DNA of 64,000 nucleotides from Flavobacterium sp. (GCA_023251135.1 JAHEZJ010000019.1:51306-115305); one strand, 5' to 3'. Shown: positions 1-8,396, counted from the first letter of the stretch. The notes: generated by a model not told the origin, from the letters alone. Translations and numbers: made by a program.

Positions 1-1143
1 AGTACAAATTGCTTTTGCTTTGATTTCATTAGCCAATAAAGCTGCCTGATGACAAACTGTTTTGGTAACAAAACGTTTTGTTTTAATTTGTGGTGTGTTT
101 TGTGGAACCTGAATAAGCGGAGAATCCTCAACTGCCTCACAAATTTGTGTCATTTTTTGGATAACCTGTACCGGATAATTTCCTGTAGCCGTTTCTCCCG
201 ATAACATTACAGCATCGGCACCGTCCATTACTGAGTTAGCAACGTCGTTTACTTCAGCTCTGGTAGGAGTTAAGCTTGTAATCATTGTTTCCATCATTTG
301 TGTCGCAACGATAACCGGAATTCTGGCAGTTTTTGCTCTGCGAATCAAGTCTTTTTGTACCAATGGTACTTCGTGAGCTGGAAGTTCAACACCCAAATCT
401 CCACGAGCTACCATTAAGGCATCGCAATACGCTACAATTTTATCGATGTTCTCAAGAGCTTCCGGCATTTCAATTTTAGCTACAATCGGAATTTTATGCT
501 CTGAATGTTTGGCGATTAATTCTTGCAGATCTTGTAAATCGCGTGGTGTTTTTACAAACGAAAGTGCAATCCAGTCAACTTTTTGTTCAATAGCAAAAAT
601 CGCATCAGCAATATCTTTCTCTGTTAAAGCCGGTAAAGAAATTTTAGTGTTTGGAAGATTAACTCCTTTTTTAGACTTTAATTCTCCACCCTGAATAACT
701 TTAGCGGTAACTTCTGTTTTTTTATCAGTAGTAAGGATTTCGAAAATCAATTTACCATCATCCAATAAAATACGCTCTCCCGGGTTAACGTCATTTGGGA
801 AATTTTGATATTTCATGAACACTTTCTGAGCATTTCCAATAATATCCTCAGCAGTTGTAAACGTAATAACGTCACCGTCATTTACTACTGTTCCTTCTTC
901 CATTACCCCAACTCTAAGTTTTGGCCCCTGTAAATCTCCTAAGATTGCAGTAGTATAACCAAACTCTTCATTAAGACCTCTAATAATATTTATTTTATCT
1001 TTTACTCCGTCGTAATCAGCATGCGAAAAATTGATTCTAAACACATTAACCCCTGCCTCGATCATATCCTTGATAATCTCCCTCGTACTACATGCAGGCC
1101 CAAGTGTAGCAACAATTTTGGTTTTTTTGTTTGTTTTTAGCAT
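1..1143 (-). CDS. pyk: Pyruvate kinase (3' end cut by window edge)
   Basis: Catalyses phosphoenolpyruvate + ADP to pyruvate + ATP, the last step of glycolysis, in the cytosol. The 381 visible codons start MLKTNKKTKIVATLGPAC and contain the family marks: the N-terminal strand with FRINFSH, the B domain, the active-site AKIEMPEAL segment carrying the catalytic Lys and metal-binding Glu, and MVARGDLGVELP followed by QMMETM. The C-terminal domain (roughly 90-100 residues of the usual ~476) lies beyond the left edge. The start ATG is 5 bp after the stop of the IPExxVDY gene, so the two form an operon, an arrangement I know from other Flavobacteriia. The identification is very secure; only the missing C-terminus is unseen. 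Confidence 0.97.
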   Translation of the reverse strand, partial: MLKTNKKTKIVATLGPACSTREIIKDMIEAGVNVFRINFSHADYDGVKDKINIIRGLNEEFGYTTAILGDLQGPKLRVGVMEEGTVVNDGDVITFTTAEDIIGNAQKVFMKYQNFPNDVNPGERILLDDGKLIFEILTTDKKTEVTAKVIQGGELKSKKGVNLPNTKISLPALTEKDIADAIFAIEQKVDWIALSFVKTPRDLQDLQELIAKHSEHKIPIVAKIEMPEALENIDKIVAYCDALMVARGDLGVELPAHEVPLVQKDLIRRAKTARIPVIVATQMMETMITSLTPTRAEVNDVANSVMDGADAVMLSGETATGNYPVQVIQKMTQICEAVEDSPLIQVPQNTPQIKTKRFVTKTVCHQAALLANEIKAKAICT

Positions 1144-1148
1144 TTTTT

Positions 1149-1637
1149 TTAAAAAATTAGATTGTTTTTTGATTTTATTTTGTCGGTATCGACGGCATAT
1201 ATAGCCGCAATACTTTCTATTTTGTTTAATTGTTGTTGAATTTCTGAAAAGTCAAGAGCTTCTTCGCTATTGTCTACTTTCAGGAAAAAATCTACTTTTT
1301 TGAATTCAGGAAGTAAATGAATTGTTGTTGAAACCTCACTTGTCTCATTGGAAAACAAATCTTGAGAATCATTTTTACTCACTGAAATGATCTCATTTTT
1401 ATTCTGAATCAGATTCCATGAAACTGCTTTTTCGGAATCATAATAATAAAATCTCGAAAAATTTGCCTCGCCTTCTTTAGTCTGAGCATGGATCTCGTTT
1501 TTGCTCTTACTTAAGTTTATCGGAAGGTTTTTATTGATAAAATAGGCCAATCTGTAATCTTCCAATGAAGTGTGGATTGCCATTAAATAATAATCAATTT
1601 CGTCAAATTCGTCTAAATCCAATCTATGAATAGCCAT
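1149..1637 (-). CDS. IPExxVDY family protein
   Basis: A 162-residue protein of unknown biochemical function, belonging to a small family named for a conserved IPExxVDY motif. Here the motif reads LPEFKKVDFFLK around residues 108-119. There is no signal peptide or membrane segment, so it is probably cytosolic. It lies directly upstream of pyk with 5 bp between stop and start, which suggests cotranscription, but this does not prove a role in glycolysis. A TATATTTA element, one base off the TAnnTTTG -7 consensus, lies in the 60 bp upstream of the start. Assignment rests on the motif plus the pyk neighbourhood. Confidence 0.8.
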   Translation of the reverse strand: MAIHRLDLDEFDEIDYYLMAIHTSLEDYRLAYFINKNLPINLSKSKNEIHAQTKEGEANFSRFYYYDSEKAVSWNLIQNKNEIISVSKNDSQDLFSNETSEVSTTIHLLPEFKKVDFFLKVDNSEEALDFSEIQQQLNKIESIAAIYAVDTDKIKSKNNLIF

Positions 1638-1762
1638 GTCATGAAAAATAAAGGTGTAAATATACTATTTCTAACGGAGCATCGATAGTTAAGAAGTGTA
1701 TGTTTTTGTTAAATTATAAACGAAAACGTTATAGCTTTAAGATAGTTACAAGTGTTTTGTAG

Positions 1763-2503
1763 CTATTTCTTGTCTATTTTTTCCTGAAATGCAAAATATG
1801 CCCTTTGTGAAGCTTTTTCTTCTGCTTTCTTTTTTGAAGTTGCGCGTGCTCTTGCGACTACTTTATCGTCTATACTTAATTTGACACCAAACAAGCGTTG
1901 GCCATCAATGCCGTTATCTTCAAAAATGTCATAGTGAAAGATTCTTTTTTCTTTCTGACACCATTCGATAACCAAACTTTTATAGCTAATTACTTTTCCC
2001 TCAAGTCGTGCAATATCGACGTAAGGTGTAATTACTCTTTTTTGAATAAATCGTTCGCAAAACGAATAACCTTTATCGAGGTAAATGGCTCCAATAAGGG
2101 ATTCGAAAATATTACCATGAATATTTTCGCCGAAATGCTGGATCGGAACTTTGCTTTCGACAAAGCGAACCAGATTCAGATCTTTACCCAATTCATTCAA
2201 ATGTTCGCGACTTACGATTTTCGAACGCATTTTGGTCAGATAACCTTCGTCGCCGTTGGGTGCTTTGTTAAACAAATGTGCAGCAATTACGGCACTTAAC
2301 ATAGCGTCTCCTAAAAATTCCAATCGTTCGTAATTGATCGGATGTCCTGACTCGTCCAGTTTATTTGAAGAGCGATGTGTAAAAGCTTTCTTATAAAAAT
2401 CGATAGAGGCAGGCTGAAAACCAAGTATTTTCTGAATAGTGTCAAAAAAAATCCCGTCTTCTAGAGAACGGGATTTTGAAAATATTTTTTTGATAATATT
2501 CAT
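1763..2503 (-). CDS. rnc: Ribonuclease III
   Basis: Double-strand-specific endoribonuclease that processes rRNA precursors and structured mRNAs. The 246-residue protein has the usual two-domain order. The N-terminal RNase III domain carries the signature ERLEFLGDAML (residues 59-69), which includes the catalytic acidic residues, and a second conserved segment FESLIGAIYLDKG. A C-terminal double-stranded RNA-binding domain follows (about 175-240, ending KKKAEEKASQRAYFAF). It starts 9 bp after the fabF stop, so acpP, fabF and rnc form a leftward unit; fabF-rnc linkage is common in bacteria. Length and motifs match the family. Confidence 0.96.
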   Translation of the reverse strand: MNIIKKIFSKSRSLEDGIFFDTIQKILGFQPASIDFYKKAFTHRSSNKLDESGHPINYERLEFLGDAMLSAVIAAHLFNKAPNGDEGYLTKMRSKIVSREHLNELGKDLNLVRFVESKVPIQHFGENIHGNIFESLIGAIYLDKGYSFCERFIQKRVITPYVDIARLEGKVISYKSLVIEWCQKEKRIFHYDIFEDNGIDGQRLFGVKLSIDDKVVARARATSKKKAEEKASQRAYFAFQEKIDKK

Positions 2504-2512
2504 ATGCAGAAA

Positions 2513-3766
2513 TTAGTCCACTAATTTTTTAAACAATACGCAAGCATTGTGTCCACCAAAACCAAAAGTGTTACTCATCGCAACATTTACTTCTCTCTTT
2601 TGAGGTTTGTTTAAGGTAAGATTCAATGAAGGATCAATGTTCTCATCAACTACAGTGTGATTAATCGTTGGAGGCACAATTCCGTGCTGCATTGCTAAAA
2701 TAGAAGCAATTGCTTCAATAGCTCCGGCTGCACCTAATAAGTGACCTGTCATTGATTTTGTAGAGTTGATATTGATTGTTTTTGCATGATCTCCAAAAAC
2801 AGCACTGATTGCTTTTAATTCAGCCACGTCTCCTAATGGAGTAGAAGTTCCGTGTGTGTTGATATGATCAACATCTTCAGGAGTCATTCCGGCATCTCTA
2901 AGAGTGTTTTTCATTACCGCAATAACGCCAATTCCTTCCGGATGTGGTGCTGTTAAGTGGTAAGCATCAGACGACATTCCGCCACCGCCAATTTCACAGT
3001 AAATTTTTGCGCCTCTGGCTTTAGCATGTTCGTAATCTTCAAGTACTAATGCTCCGGCTCCTTCACCTAAAACAAAACCGTCTCTGGTTCCGTCAAAAGG
3101 TCTTGAAGCTGTTTCAGGGCTTTCGTTTCTTGTTGATAAGGCGTGCATAGAGTTAAAACCTCCCATACCGGCAATGGTAATGGCAGCTTCTGAACCACCG
3201 GATACAATAACATCACACATTCCTAAACGAATGTAGTTGAAAGCATCAATTAATGCATTTGCAGAAGATGCACATGCAGAAACAGTAGTATAATTTGGTC
3301 CCATATATCCGTTACGCATCGAAATGTGTGCAGGTGCTATATCGGCAATCATTTTAGGGATAAAAAACGGATTGAATTTTGGTGTTCCGTCTCCTTTTGC
3401 ATAATAAATTACTTCTTCCTGGAAAGTTTCCAGACCTCCGATTCCTGCTCCCCAGATAACACCTACTCTTTGTTTGTCGATATTATCGTTAGTAAGTCCG
3501 GCATCTTTAATAGCTTCATCACTGGCAGCAACCGCATATTGAGCAAATTTATCTAATCTACGAGATTCTTTACGATCCATAAAATCTTCAATATTGAAGT
3601 TTTTTACTTCACAGGCAAATTTCGTTTTATGCTTTTCTGTATCATAATATGTGATAGGAGCGGCTCCGCTAACTCCATTCACAAGTGCATTCCAATATTC
3701 CTGGATATTATTCCCGATAGGAGTAAGTGCACCTAATCCTGTTACAACAACTCGCCTTAATGCCAT
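2513..3766 (-). CDS. fabF: 3-oxoacyl-[acyl-carrier-protein] synthase II
   Basis: Condensing enzyme of type II fatty acid synthesis: elongates acyl-ACP with malonyl-ACP in the cytosol. At 417 residues it is of normal KAS II length. The Cys-His-His triad is visible: Cys165 in TVSACASSANAL, His in THGTSTPLGD and His in SMTGHLLGAAG. The closing FGFGGHNACVLFKK is also typical. It is preceded by acpP (gap 243 bp, containing a strong stem-loop just after the acpP stop) and followed by rnc after 9 bp. The stem-loop would let acpP be transcribed in excess over fabF, consistent with the abundance of ACP in cells; that is inference. Confidence 0.97.
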   Translation of the reverse strand: MALRRVVVTGLGALTPIGNNIQEYWNALVNGVSGAAPITYYDTEKHKTKFACEVKNFNIEDFMDRKESRRLDKFAQYAVAASDEAIKDAGLTNDNIDKQRVGVIWGAGIGGLETFQEEVIYYAKGDGTPKFNPFFIPKMIADIAPAHISMRNGYMGPNYTTVSACASSANALIDAFNYIRLGMCDVIVSGGSEAAITIAGMGGFNSMHALSTRNESPETASRPFDGTRDGFVLGEGAGALVLEDYEHAKARGAKIYCEIGGGGMSSDAYHLTAPHPEGIGVIAVMKNTLRDAGMTPEDVDHINTHGTSTPLGDVAELKAISAVFGDHAKTININSTKSMTGHLLGAAGAIEAIASILAMQHGIVPPTINHTVVDENIDPSLNLTLNKPQKREVNVAMSNTFGFGGHNACVLFKKLVD

Positions 3767-3908
3767 AAATATGTATTTTGTACTTTAAACAAATAAAACC
3801 CACGCTTTCTTAACTGTATTGTTTACTTAAGAGCCATGGGCATTACAATATAAATATATCTTTTTGATTGAAAATCAATCGAAATTTAAATTTGAAAAAA
3901 AATAATAA

Positions 3909-4001
3909 CACCCGACTCTTAAAAAAATCAAATTTCAAAAATCAAATTCCAAATTTTGGAATTTTGAATTTCAAAAATTGGGGCTTTTTAGAAATCGGGT
4001 G
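3909..4001 (-). terminator. Large nested stem-loop after acpP (attenuator or terminator)
   Basis: An outer stem CACCCGA (3909-3915) pairs with TCGGGTG (3995-4001). Inside lies a nearly perfect palindrome AATTCCAAA/TTTGGAATT centred near 3954, plus extra TCAAATTT/AAATTTGA-type words. It begins 8 bp after the acpP stop codon in the acpP-to-fabF direction. It may attenuate read-through into fabF or protect the acpP 3' end. Confidence 0.5.
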
Positions 4002-4009
4002 CAGTATTA

Positions 4010-4246
4010 TTATTTTTTAGCTTCTTCGATATAAGAAATAGCTTGACCAACAGTAGCAATGTTTTCTGCTTGATCGTCTGGAATTTGAATATCAAATTCT
4101 TTTTCGAATTCCATAATAAGCTCAACAGTGTCTAATGAGTCAGCTCCTAAATCATTAGTGAAGCTTGCTTCTGTTACAACTTCGTTTTCGTCAACACCTA
4201 ATTTGTCTACGATAATCGCTTTTACTCTTGATGCAATGTCTGACAT
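4010..4246 (-). CDS. acpP: Acyl carrier protein
   Basis: Small acidic carrier (78 residues) that holds growing acyl chains on a 4'-phosphopantetheine arm for fatty acid synthesis. The attachment serine is Ser37 in the canonical [15 protein letters not shown] motif. Length, acidity and the four-helix sequence pattern are typical. fabF follows downstream. A clear Bacteroidota promoter lies upstream (TTG-N18-TATTTTTG on the minus strand at 4277-4305). No unusual residues. Confidence 0.98.
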   Translation of the reverse strand: MSDIASRVKAIIVDKLGVDENEVVTEASFTNDLGADSLDTVELIMEFEKEFDIQIPDDQAENIATVGQAISYIEEAKK

Positions 4247-4276
4247 AATCTTTAATTTTAGAATTTAATTTGTTGG

Positions 4277-4305
4277 CAAAAATAAAAAACTTTATTTTAA
4301 AACAA
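4277..4305 (-). promoter_or_regulatory. Bacteroidota-type promoter of acpP-fabF-rnc
   Basis: On the minus strand a TTG (4303-4305) is followed after 18 bp by TATTTTTG (4277-4284), matching the -33/-7 pattern TTG-N18..20-TAnnTTTG used by the primary sigma factor of this phylum. It sits about 30 bp upstream of the acpP start. Confidence 0.7.
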
Positions 4306-4421
4306 CTATTTAGTTTATAAATGTAACACTAATTTATAAAATTAATTTCAAGAAAGACTTTTTAAAGCTATTTATTTTCGATTTTTATTCCGTTTTTTGC
4401 AGTCTAAAAATAAATTGGATT

Positions 4422-4985
4422 ATGAAAAAAATTGTTGTTTTTGCCTCAGGATCAGGAACTAATGCTGAAAATATTATAAAATATTTTGCAAGGACCAAAT
4501 TTGCCAACGTCGTTTCGGTTTTTACAAATAACGCTTCGGCAAAAGTTATTGAAAGAGCAAAAAATCATCAAATTCCAGTCGAAATCTTCTCAAAAAATGA
4601 ACTTTTAGAAAGAAATGTTTTACAAAAAATACAGGAAATAGGTCCGGATCTGATAGTTCTTGCAGGTTTCTTATTGAAATTTCCAGAACATATAATAGAA
4701 CAATATCCCGATAAAATAATAAACATACATCCTGCGCTTTTGCCTCATTATGGAGGTAAAGGAATGTATGGCATGCACATACATAAAGCTGTAGTGGACA
4801 ATAAAGAAAAAGAAACCGGAATCTCTATTCATTTTGTAAATGAAAATTATGATGAAGGTGGTATCATCTTTCAGAAAAGTGTAGCCTTAACCGAACAGGA
4901 TACCCCGGAAACAGTGGCCGAAAAGATTCATGAACTGGAACAAAAGTATTTTCCGGAAATTATTTCGAGATTGTTAGAAGCTTAA
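4422..4985 (+). CDS. purN: Phosphoribosylglycinamide formyltransferase
   Basis: Transfers a formyl group from 10-formyl-tetrahydrofolate to GAR, the third step of purine synthesis. The 187-residue protein begins with the glycine-rich FASGSGTNAENII. It has the catalytic segment INIHPALLPHYGGKGMYG with the Asn-His pair and the conserved Asp in NYDEGGIIFQ. Length matches the single-domain PurN family. It is divergent from acpP (175 bp apart) and is followed by rnhA on the same strand after 104 bp. Purine synthesis is also represented by the purF-like gene near 8.5 kb and by prs near 13.3 kb. Confidence 0.95.
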   Translation: MKKIVVFASGSGTNAENIIKYFARTKFANVVSVFTNNASAKVIERAKNHQIPVEIFSKNELLERNVLQKIQEIGPDLIVLAGFLLKFPEHIIEQYPDKIINIHPALLPHYGGKGMYGMHIHKAVVDNKEKETGISIHFVNENYDEGGIIFQKSVALTEQDTPETVAEKIHELEQKYFPEIISRLLEA

Positions 4986-5089
4986 ACTCTTTAGAATTTT
5001 AGATTTCTTTTTAAGGTTTACTAAAATCAAAGAAATCGAACAATCCAATAGTTTAAAAATTTAATATCTAAGAAGTCTAAAAAGAAAGA

Positions 5090-5566
5090 ATGAATCACGA
5101 AGTACATATATATACGGATGGCGCTGCAAAAGGAAATCCCGGAAACGGTGGGTATGGAGTAGTGATGGAATTGGTAGGGACTCCACATAAGAAAGAATTT
5201 TATGAGGGTTTTCGTCTTACAACCAATAATAGAATGGAGCTTTTGGCTGTAATTGTCGGGCTCGAAAAGTTAAAAAAGCCAAACATGAAAGTTTTGGTCG
5301 TATCAGATTCAAAATATGTTATTGACTCTGTTGTAAAAAAATGGGTTTTTGGCTGGGAGAAAAAAAACTATACAGGTAAGAAAAATCCGGATTTATGGAA
5401 ACGTTTTCTGATTATCTACCGCAAACATCAGGTCGATTTTAAATGGATTAAAGGGCATAACAATCACCCTCAGAACGAACGCTGCGATGAACTGGCAGTT
5501 ATGGCATCGATGCAAAAGAATCTTTCTGTCGATGTTTACTACGAAACCATCGGTTCAAAGTCATAA
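5090..5566 (+). CDS. rnhA: Ribonuclease H
   Basis: Degrades the RNA strand of RNA-DNA hybrids (primer and R-loop removal). The 158-residue protein is a standard type 1 RNase H with all four catalytic acids visible: Asp10 (YTDGAAKGNPG), Glu50 (NNRMELLAV), Asp73 (VVSDSKYV) and Asp133 (NERCDELAV), together with the WIKGHNNHPQNE loop. It lies downstream of purN, and a strong bidirectional terminator follows immediately. Identification is secure. Confidence 0.96.
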   Translation: MNHEVHIYTDGAAKGNPGNGGYGVVMELVGTPHKKEFYEGFRLTTNNRMELLAVIVGLEKLKKPNMKVLVVSDSKYVIDSVVKKWVFGWEKKNYTGKKNPDLWKRFLIIYRKHQVDFKWIKGHNNHPQNERCDELAVMASMQKNLSVDVYYETIGSKS

Positions 5567-5573
5567 AAAAAGT

Positions 5574-5604
5574 AACGCGTCGGAAACAATGGTTTCGACG
5601 CGTT
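5574..5604. terminator. Bidirectional terminator between rnhA and DUF6249 gene
   Basis: AACGCGTCGGAAAC (5574-5587) pairs with GTTTCGACGCGTT (5592-5604), with one bulged G and a 4-nt loop, between two convergent genes. A-rich sequence on the left (aaaaaaag) and T-rich sequence on the right make it usable in both directions. Confidence 0.75.
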
Positions 5605-5635
5605 ATTAATTTTGTTAAAGTACTGCTTACTATTT

Positions 5636-5983
5636 TTACTCTTTGTCTAAGTCTTTTGCTTTGCTGAATCCGGCAAGTAAACCAACTCCTGCCATAATAA
5701 AAATAATAGAAGGGTATACTGCTGAATCTGACAGTGAAGTATAAGTTGTAATCAGTAAGGCAACAAAAATTCCAACCCCGCTTCCTATTAACAGAAAGGC
5801 CAGATTCAAAACCAAAACCTTCCAGGTAGGAACACCTTTTCCGGTTCCTTTTAAAAAGATACTGGCGTCAACGCCTTTTTCGATAAGTGCTAAGCGCTCT
5901 CTGTTTCTGGTTGAGTAAATAAGATAAATGATCCCGAAGATCATTAGAAACAGGCTTATTGGTACTAAAATTTCTGGTCCCAT
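5636..5983 (-). CDS. DUF6249 family membrane protein, probable ECF sigma target
   Basis: A 115-residue protein with three hydrophobic stretches (about residues 4-23, 55-79 and 88-106), so probably an inner-membrane protein. The short charged loop NRERLALIEKGVDASIF after the first helix is what I recognise from the DUF6249 family. The function is unknown. It is transcribed divergently from the ECF sigma gene. Its upstream region carries GTAACCT-N13-ATCGTCCTAT on the minus strand, the same two-part element that precedes the sigma gene itself, so it is probably part of that sigma factor's regulon. This regulatory link is inferred from sequence. Confidence 0.75.
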   Translation of the reverse strand: MGPEILVPISLFLMIFGIIYLIYSTRNRERLALIEKGVDASIFLKGTGKGVPTWKVLVLNLAFLLIGSGVGIFVALLITTYTSLSDSAVYPSIIFIMAGVGLLAGFSKAKDLDKE

Positions 5984-6013
5984 AATTTTTATTGTTTAAT
6001 TGATTGATACTCC

Positions 6014-6043
6014 ATAGGACGATACCTTTTAATTTTAGGTTAC
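6014..6043 (-). promoter_or_regulatory. Putative ECF sigma promoter of DUF6249 gene
   Basis: Read on the minus strand: GTAACCT (6037-6043), a 13-bp spacer, then ATCGTCCTAT (6014-6023). AAC-containing -35 and CGTC-containing -10 boxes are typical of ECF sigma promoters. The start codon at 5983 would have a leader of roughly 20-25 nt. Confidence 0.7.
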
Positions 6044-6230
6044 AACTTTAGGTGAAAAAATTCAAAAAATAAATTCCAAAATCCAAAACTTGTTGATTAT
6101 GAGTTAATTTTGGATATCGAAACCTTAACAAAGCGCTAATATATTCAATAATCAGATTTTAAAACCTGAAACCTGAAACCTGAAACTTGGAATTTGGAAT
6201 TTAAAAATTGAAATTTATTTTAAAATTCGT

Positions 6231-6260
6231 GTAACCTGCAACAACAAACTATCGTCCTAT
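6231..6260 (+). promoter_or_regulatory. Putative autoregulatory ECF sigma promoter
   Basis: GTAACCT (6231-6237), a 13-bp spacer and ATCGTCCTAT (6251-6260) exactly match the element on the opposite arm of the divergent region. The sigma gene's ATG is at 6266, so a transcript from this promoter would be leaderless or nearly so. Confidence 0.7.
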
Positions 6261-6265
6261 ATAAT

Positions 6266-6853
6266 ATGAGTACAATACCGGATCAACATTATATCGATAA
6301 AATTCTGCAGGGCGAGACCAATGCGTTTGCCGTGCTGGTGGATCGTTATAAAAATATGATCTTTACTCTGGCGCTTCAAATGGTTAAAAACAGGGAAGAG
6401 GCGGAAGAAGTTTCGCAGGATACTTTTATCAAAATTTATAGTTCGCTGAGTAAATTTAAGGGAGATTCAAAATTTTCAACCTGGGCTTACAAAGTAGCTT
6501 ATAATACTTGTTTGGACCGTTTGAAGAAAAATAAAAAAGAAGATCTTAACATTTCGATAGATGAGTTTTCGGCACATTTGATTAAGACTATGGACAATGC
6601 TTTGAGTGCTTTGGAGGATAAAGAACGAAAGCAGACGATTCAGAATTGTTTAAACCTGTTGCCGAGAGAAGAAAATGTTCTGTTAACTTTATTTTATTTT
6701 GAAGATCAGAATTTAGAAGAAATTGGAAAAGTTATGGGAATTACAGCCAACAATGTCAAGGTGAAATTATTTAGAAGCCGACAAAAACTAGCCGTAATTT
6801 TGAAAAAACAATTAGAACCAGAAATAGTACAGTGTTATGAAAGAGAGCGATAA
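6266..6853 (+). CDS. ECF-type RNA polymerase sigma factor
   Basis: A 195-residue sigma-70 family protein of the extracytoplasmic function class. Region 2 is visible (FAVLVDRYKNMIFTLALQMV ... AEEVSQDTFIKIYSSLSKFK, then FSTWAYKVAYNTCLDRLK). Region 4 carries a C-terminal HTH (NCLNLLPREENVLLTLFYFE ... ITANNVKVKLFRSRQKL). There is no extra domain. Its stop overlaps the start of the following membrane protein gene by 17 bp, the usual arrangement for an ECF sigma with its anti-sigma. The shared GTAACCT-N13-ATCGTCCTAT element suggests autoregulation and control of the divergent DUF6249 gene. The inducing signal cannot be read from sequence. Confidence 0.93.
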   Translation: MSTIPDQHYIDKILQGETNAFAVLVDRYKNMIFTLALQMVKNREEAEEVSQDTFIKIYSSLSKFKGDSKFSTWAYKVAYNTCLDRLKKNKKEDLNISIDEFSAHLIKTMDNALSALEDKERKQTIQNCLNLLPREENVLLTLFYFEDQNLEEIGKVMGITANNVKVKLFRSRQKLAVILKKQLEPEIVQCYERER

Positions 6854-7232
6854 AAACTTAGAAAATCTTATTGATAAAATGATGAGCGAAATCCCTTTGG
6901 ATGCGCCGTCAATTGATTTTACCTCAAAAGTAATGGCTCAGGTTTTGGTGGCTGAACAGAGCAAGGTTAAAATTTACAAACCCTTGATTTCTAAATTTAC
7001 CTGGTTTGTGATTGGCTTTGGTTTGGCGGCTTTGGCTGTTTATGCCTCGTTTTTTAACGGAAGCACTACTACTTTATCAACAGGAAGCACTTATGCAGAT
7101 AAGATTCCGGCACTGTTTTCAGGCATCCATTTTTCTGAAAATGTTTTGTATGCGATTTTAGTGGTTCCTTTTATGATGCTCATTCAGCTTGGGGTTTTGA
7201 AGAATTATTTTGATAAAAAATATCAATTATAG
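6837..7232 (+). CDS. Small membrane protein, probable anti-sigma partner
   Basis: A 131-residue protein overlapping the ECF sigma gene by 17 bp, hence translationally coupled. The first ~58 residues are polar and charged (ESDKNLENLIDKMMSEIPLD at the start), followed by a membrane helix at about 59-77, a short Thr/Ser-rich periplasmic loop, and a second helix at about 103-121. A cytosolic N-terminal segment with one or two helices is the layout of anti-sigma factors, but I see no zinc-binding HxxxCxxC motif, so it is not a ZAS-type anti-sigma. The role is inferred from gene order; the fold is not recognised. Confidence 0.6.
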   Translation: MKESDKNLENLIDKMMSEIPLDAPSIDFTSKVMAQVLVAEQSKVKIYKPLISKFTWFVIGFGLAALAVYASFFNGSTTTLSTGSTYADKIPALFSGIHFSENVLYAILVVPFMMLIQLGVLKNYFDKKYQL

Positions 7233-7418
7233 ACCCTGTCTTTGGGGAGTTATTCTGCAAAAGCTTTTAAAGTATTTTATAAAAATAAATCTTGCGATTT
7301 AAATCCGGGAAACCTATTTTAATCTTTTAAAAGGATTAAATATAAAGTTCTCATTTACAATGGTTTTATCTCTAAAAACGACCTTGTTTTTTTATGAAAA
7401 TTTTGAGAACCTAAACCG

Positions 7419-7449
7419 TTGCAATATTGTAACTTATGAAGTATCTTTG
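7419..7449 (+). promoter_or_regulatory. Bacteroidota-type promoter of PfkB kinase gene
   Basis: TTG (7419-7421), a 20-bp spacer and TATCTTTG (7442-7449) match the phylum's -33/-7 consensus. Transcription would start near 7456, about 17 nt before the ATG. Confidence 0.7.
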
Positions 7450-7472
7450 CACCCTAATTCGAAATTCATAAA

Positions 7473-8396
7473 ATGAATAAATTATTGATTGTTGGAACGG
7501 TTGCTTTCGACGCGATTGAAACTCCTTTCGGAAAAACAGATAAAATATTAGGTGGTGCTGCGACTTACATTGGTTTATCAGCATCTTTTTTCAACCTGCA
7601 ATCGGCTATTGTTTCTGTAGTTGGAGACGATTTCCCTCAAGAGCATTTGGATTTATTGACTTCAAAAAATATTGATATCTCAGGTATCGAAATTGTAAAA
7701 GGCGGAAAAACCTTTTTCTGGAGCGGTTTGTATCACAACGATCTAAATTCAAGAGACACTTTAGTAACAGAACTTAATGTTTTGGCTGATTTTCAACCAA
7801 AAGTTCCACAAAACTATAAAGATGCTGATGTGGTAATGTTAGGAAACTTGCATCCGTTAGTACAAAGCAGTGTTTTGGATCAGTTAGAGAAAAAACCAAA
7901 ATTAGTAGTTTTAGATACAATGAACTTCTGGATGGATTGTGCGTTACCTGAATTACTGGACGTTATCAAACGTGTAGATGTAATCACAATCAACGACGAA
8001 GAAGCAAGACAGCTTTCAGGAGAATATTCATTAGTAAAAGCTGCGGCTAAAATCCAGGAATTGGGACCAAAATATGTGGTGATCAAAAAAGGAGAGCACG
8101 GTGCGCTTTTATTCCACAACAGAGAAGTATTCTTTGCTCCGGCATTGCCATTGGAAGATGTTTTTGATCCAACAGGAGCAGGAGACACTTTTGCCGGTGG
8201 TTTCTCAGGATTCATTGCGCAAAGCGAAAACATTTCGTTTGGCAATATGAAAAATGCGATCATCTACGGTTCAAATTTAGCTTCATTTTGTGTAGAGAAA
8301 TTTGGAACAGAAAGGATGGAAACCTTAAGCAAAGCTGAAGTGGCGATTCGATTACAACAGTTTAAGTCGTTAACCCAGTTTGACATAGAAATATAA
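7473..8396 (+). CDS. PfkB-family sugar/nucleoside kinase
   Basis: A 307-residue kinase of the ribokinase/PfkB fold. It shows the N-terminal GGAATYIGLSASFF substrate-side motif and the C-terminal signature DPTGAGDTFAGGF, whose Asp is the catalytic base and whose GAGD forms the anion hole. The substrate is not readable: ribose, adenosine and fructose-type sugars all use this fold. It is followed by a small terminator and then, 82 bp on, by the PurF-type amidotransferase. If the pairing is functional, a nucleoside or ribose substrate feeding PRPP and purine metabolism would make sense, but that is conjecture. Confidence 0.88.
   Translation: MNKLLIVGTVAFDAIETPFGKTDKILGGAATYIGLSASFFNLQSAIVSVVGDDFPQEHLDLLTSKNIDISGIEIVKGGKTFFWSGLYHNDLNSRDTLVTELNVLADFQPKVPQNYKDADVVMLGNLHPLVQSSVLDQLEKKPKLVVLDTMNFWMDCALPELLDVIKRVDVITINDEEARQLSGEYSLVKAAAKIQELGPKYVVIKKGEHGALLFHNREVFFAPALPLEDVFDPTGAGDTFAGGFSGFIAQSENISFGNMKNAIIYGSNLASFCVEKFGTERMETLSKAEVAIRLQQFKSLTQFDIEI

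Noticed and set aside
446-694. 82-codon rightward ORF opposite the pyruvate kinase gene
   Set aside because: Fully inside the conserved pyk frame, with no independent support.
7250-7420. Possible riboswitch in the 240-bp spacer before the PfkB kinase gene
   Set aside because: The mapped promoter-like element (7419-7449) would start transcription after this segment, and I recognise no aptamer motif.
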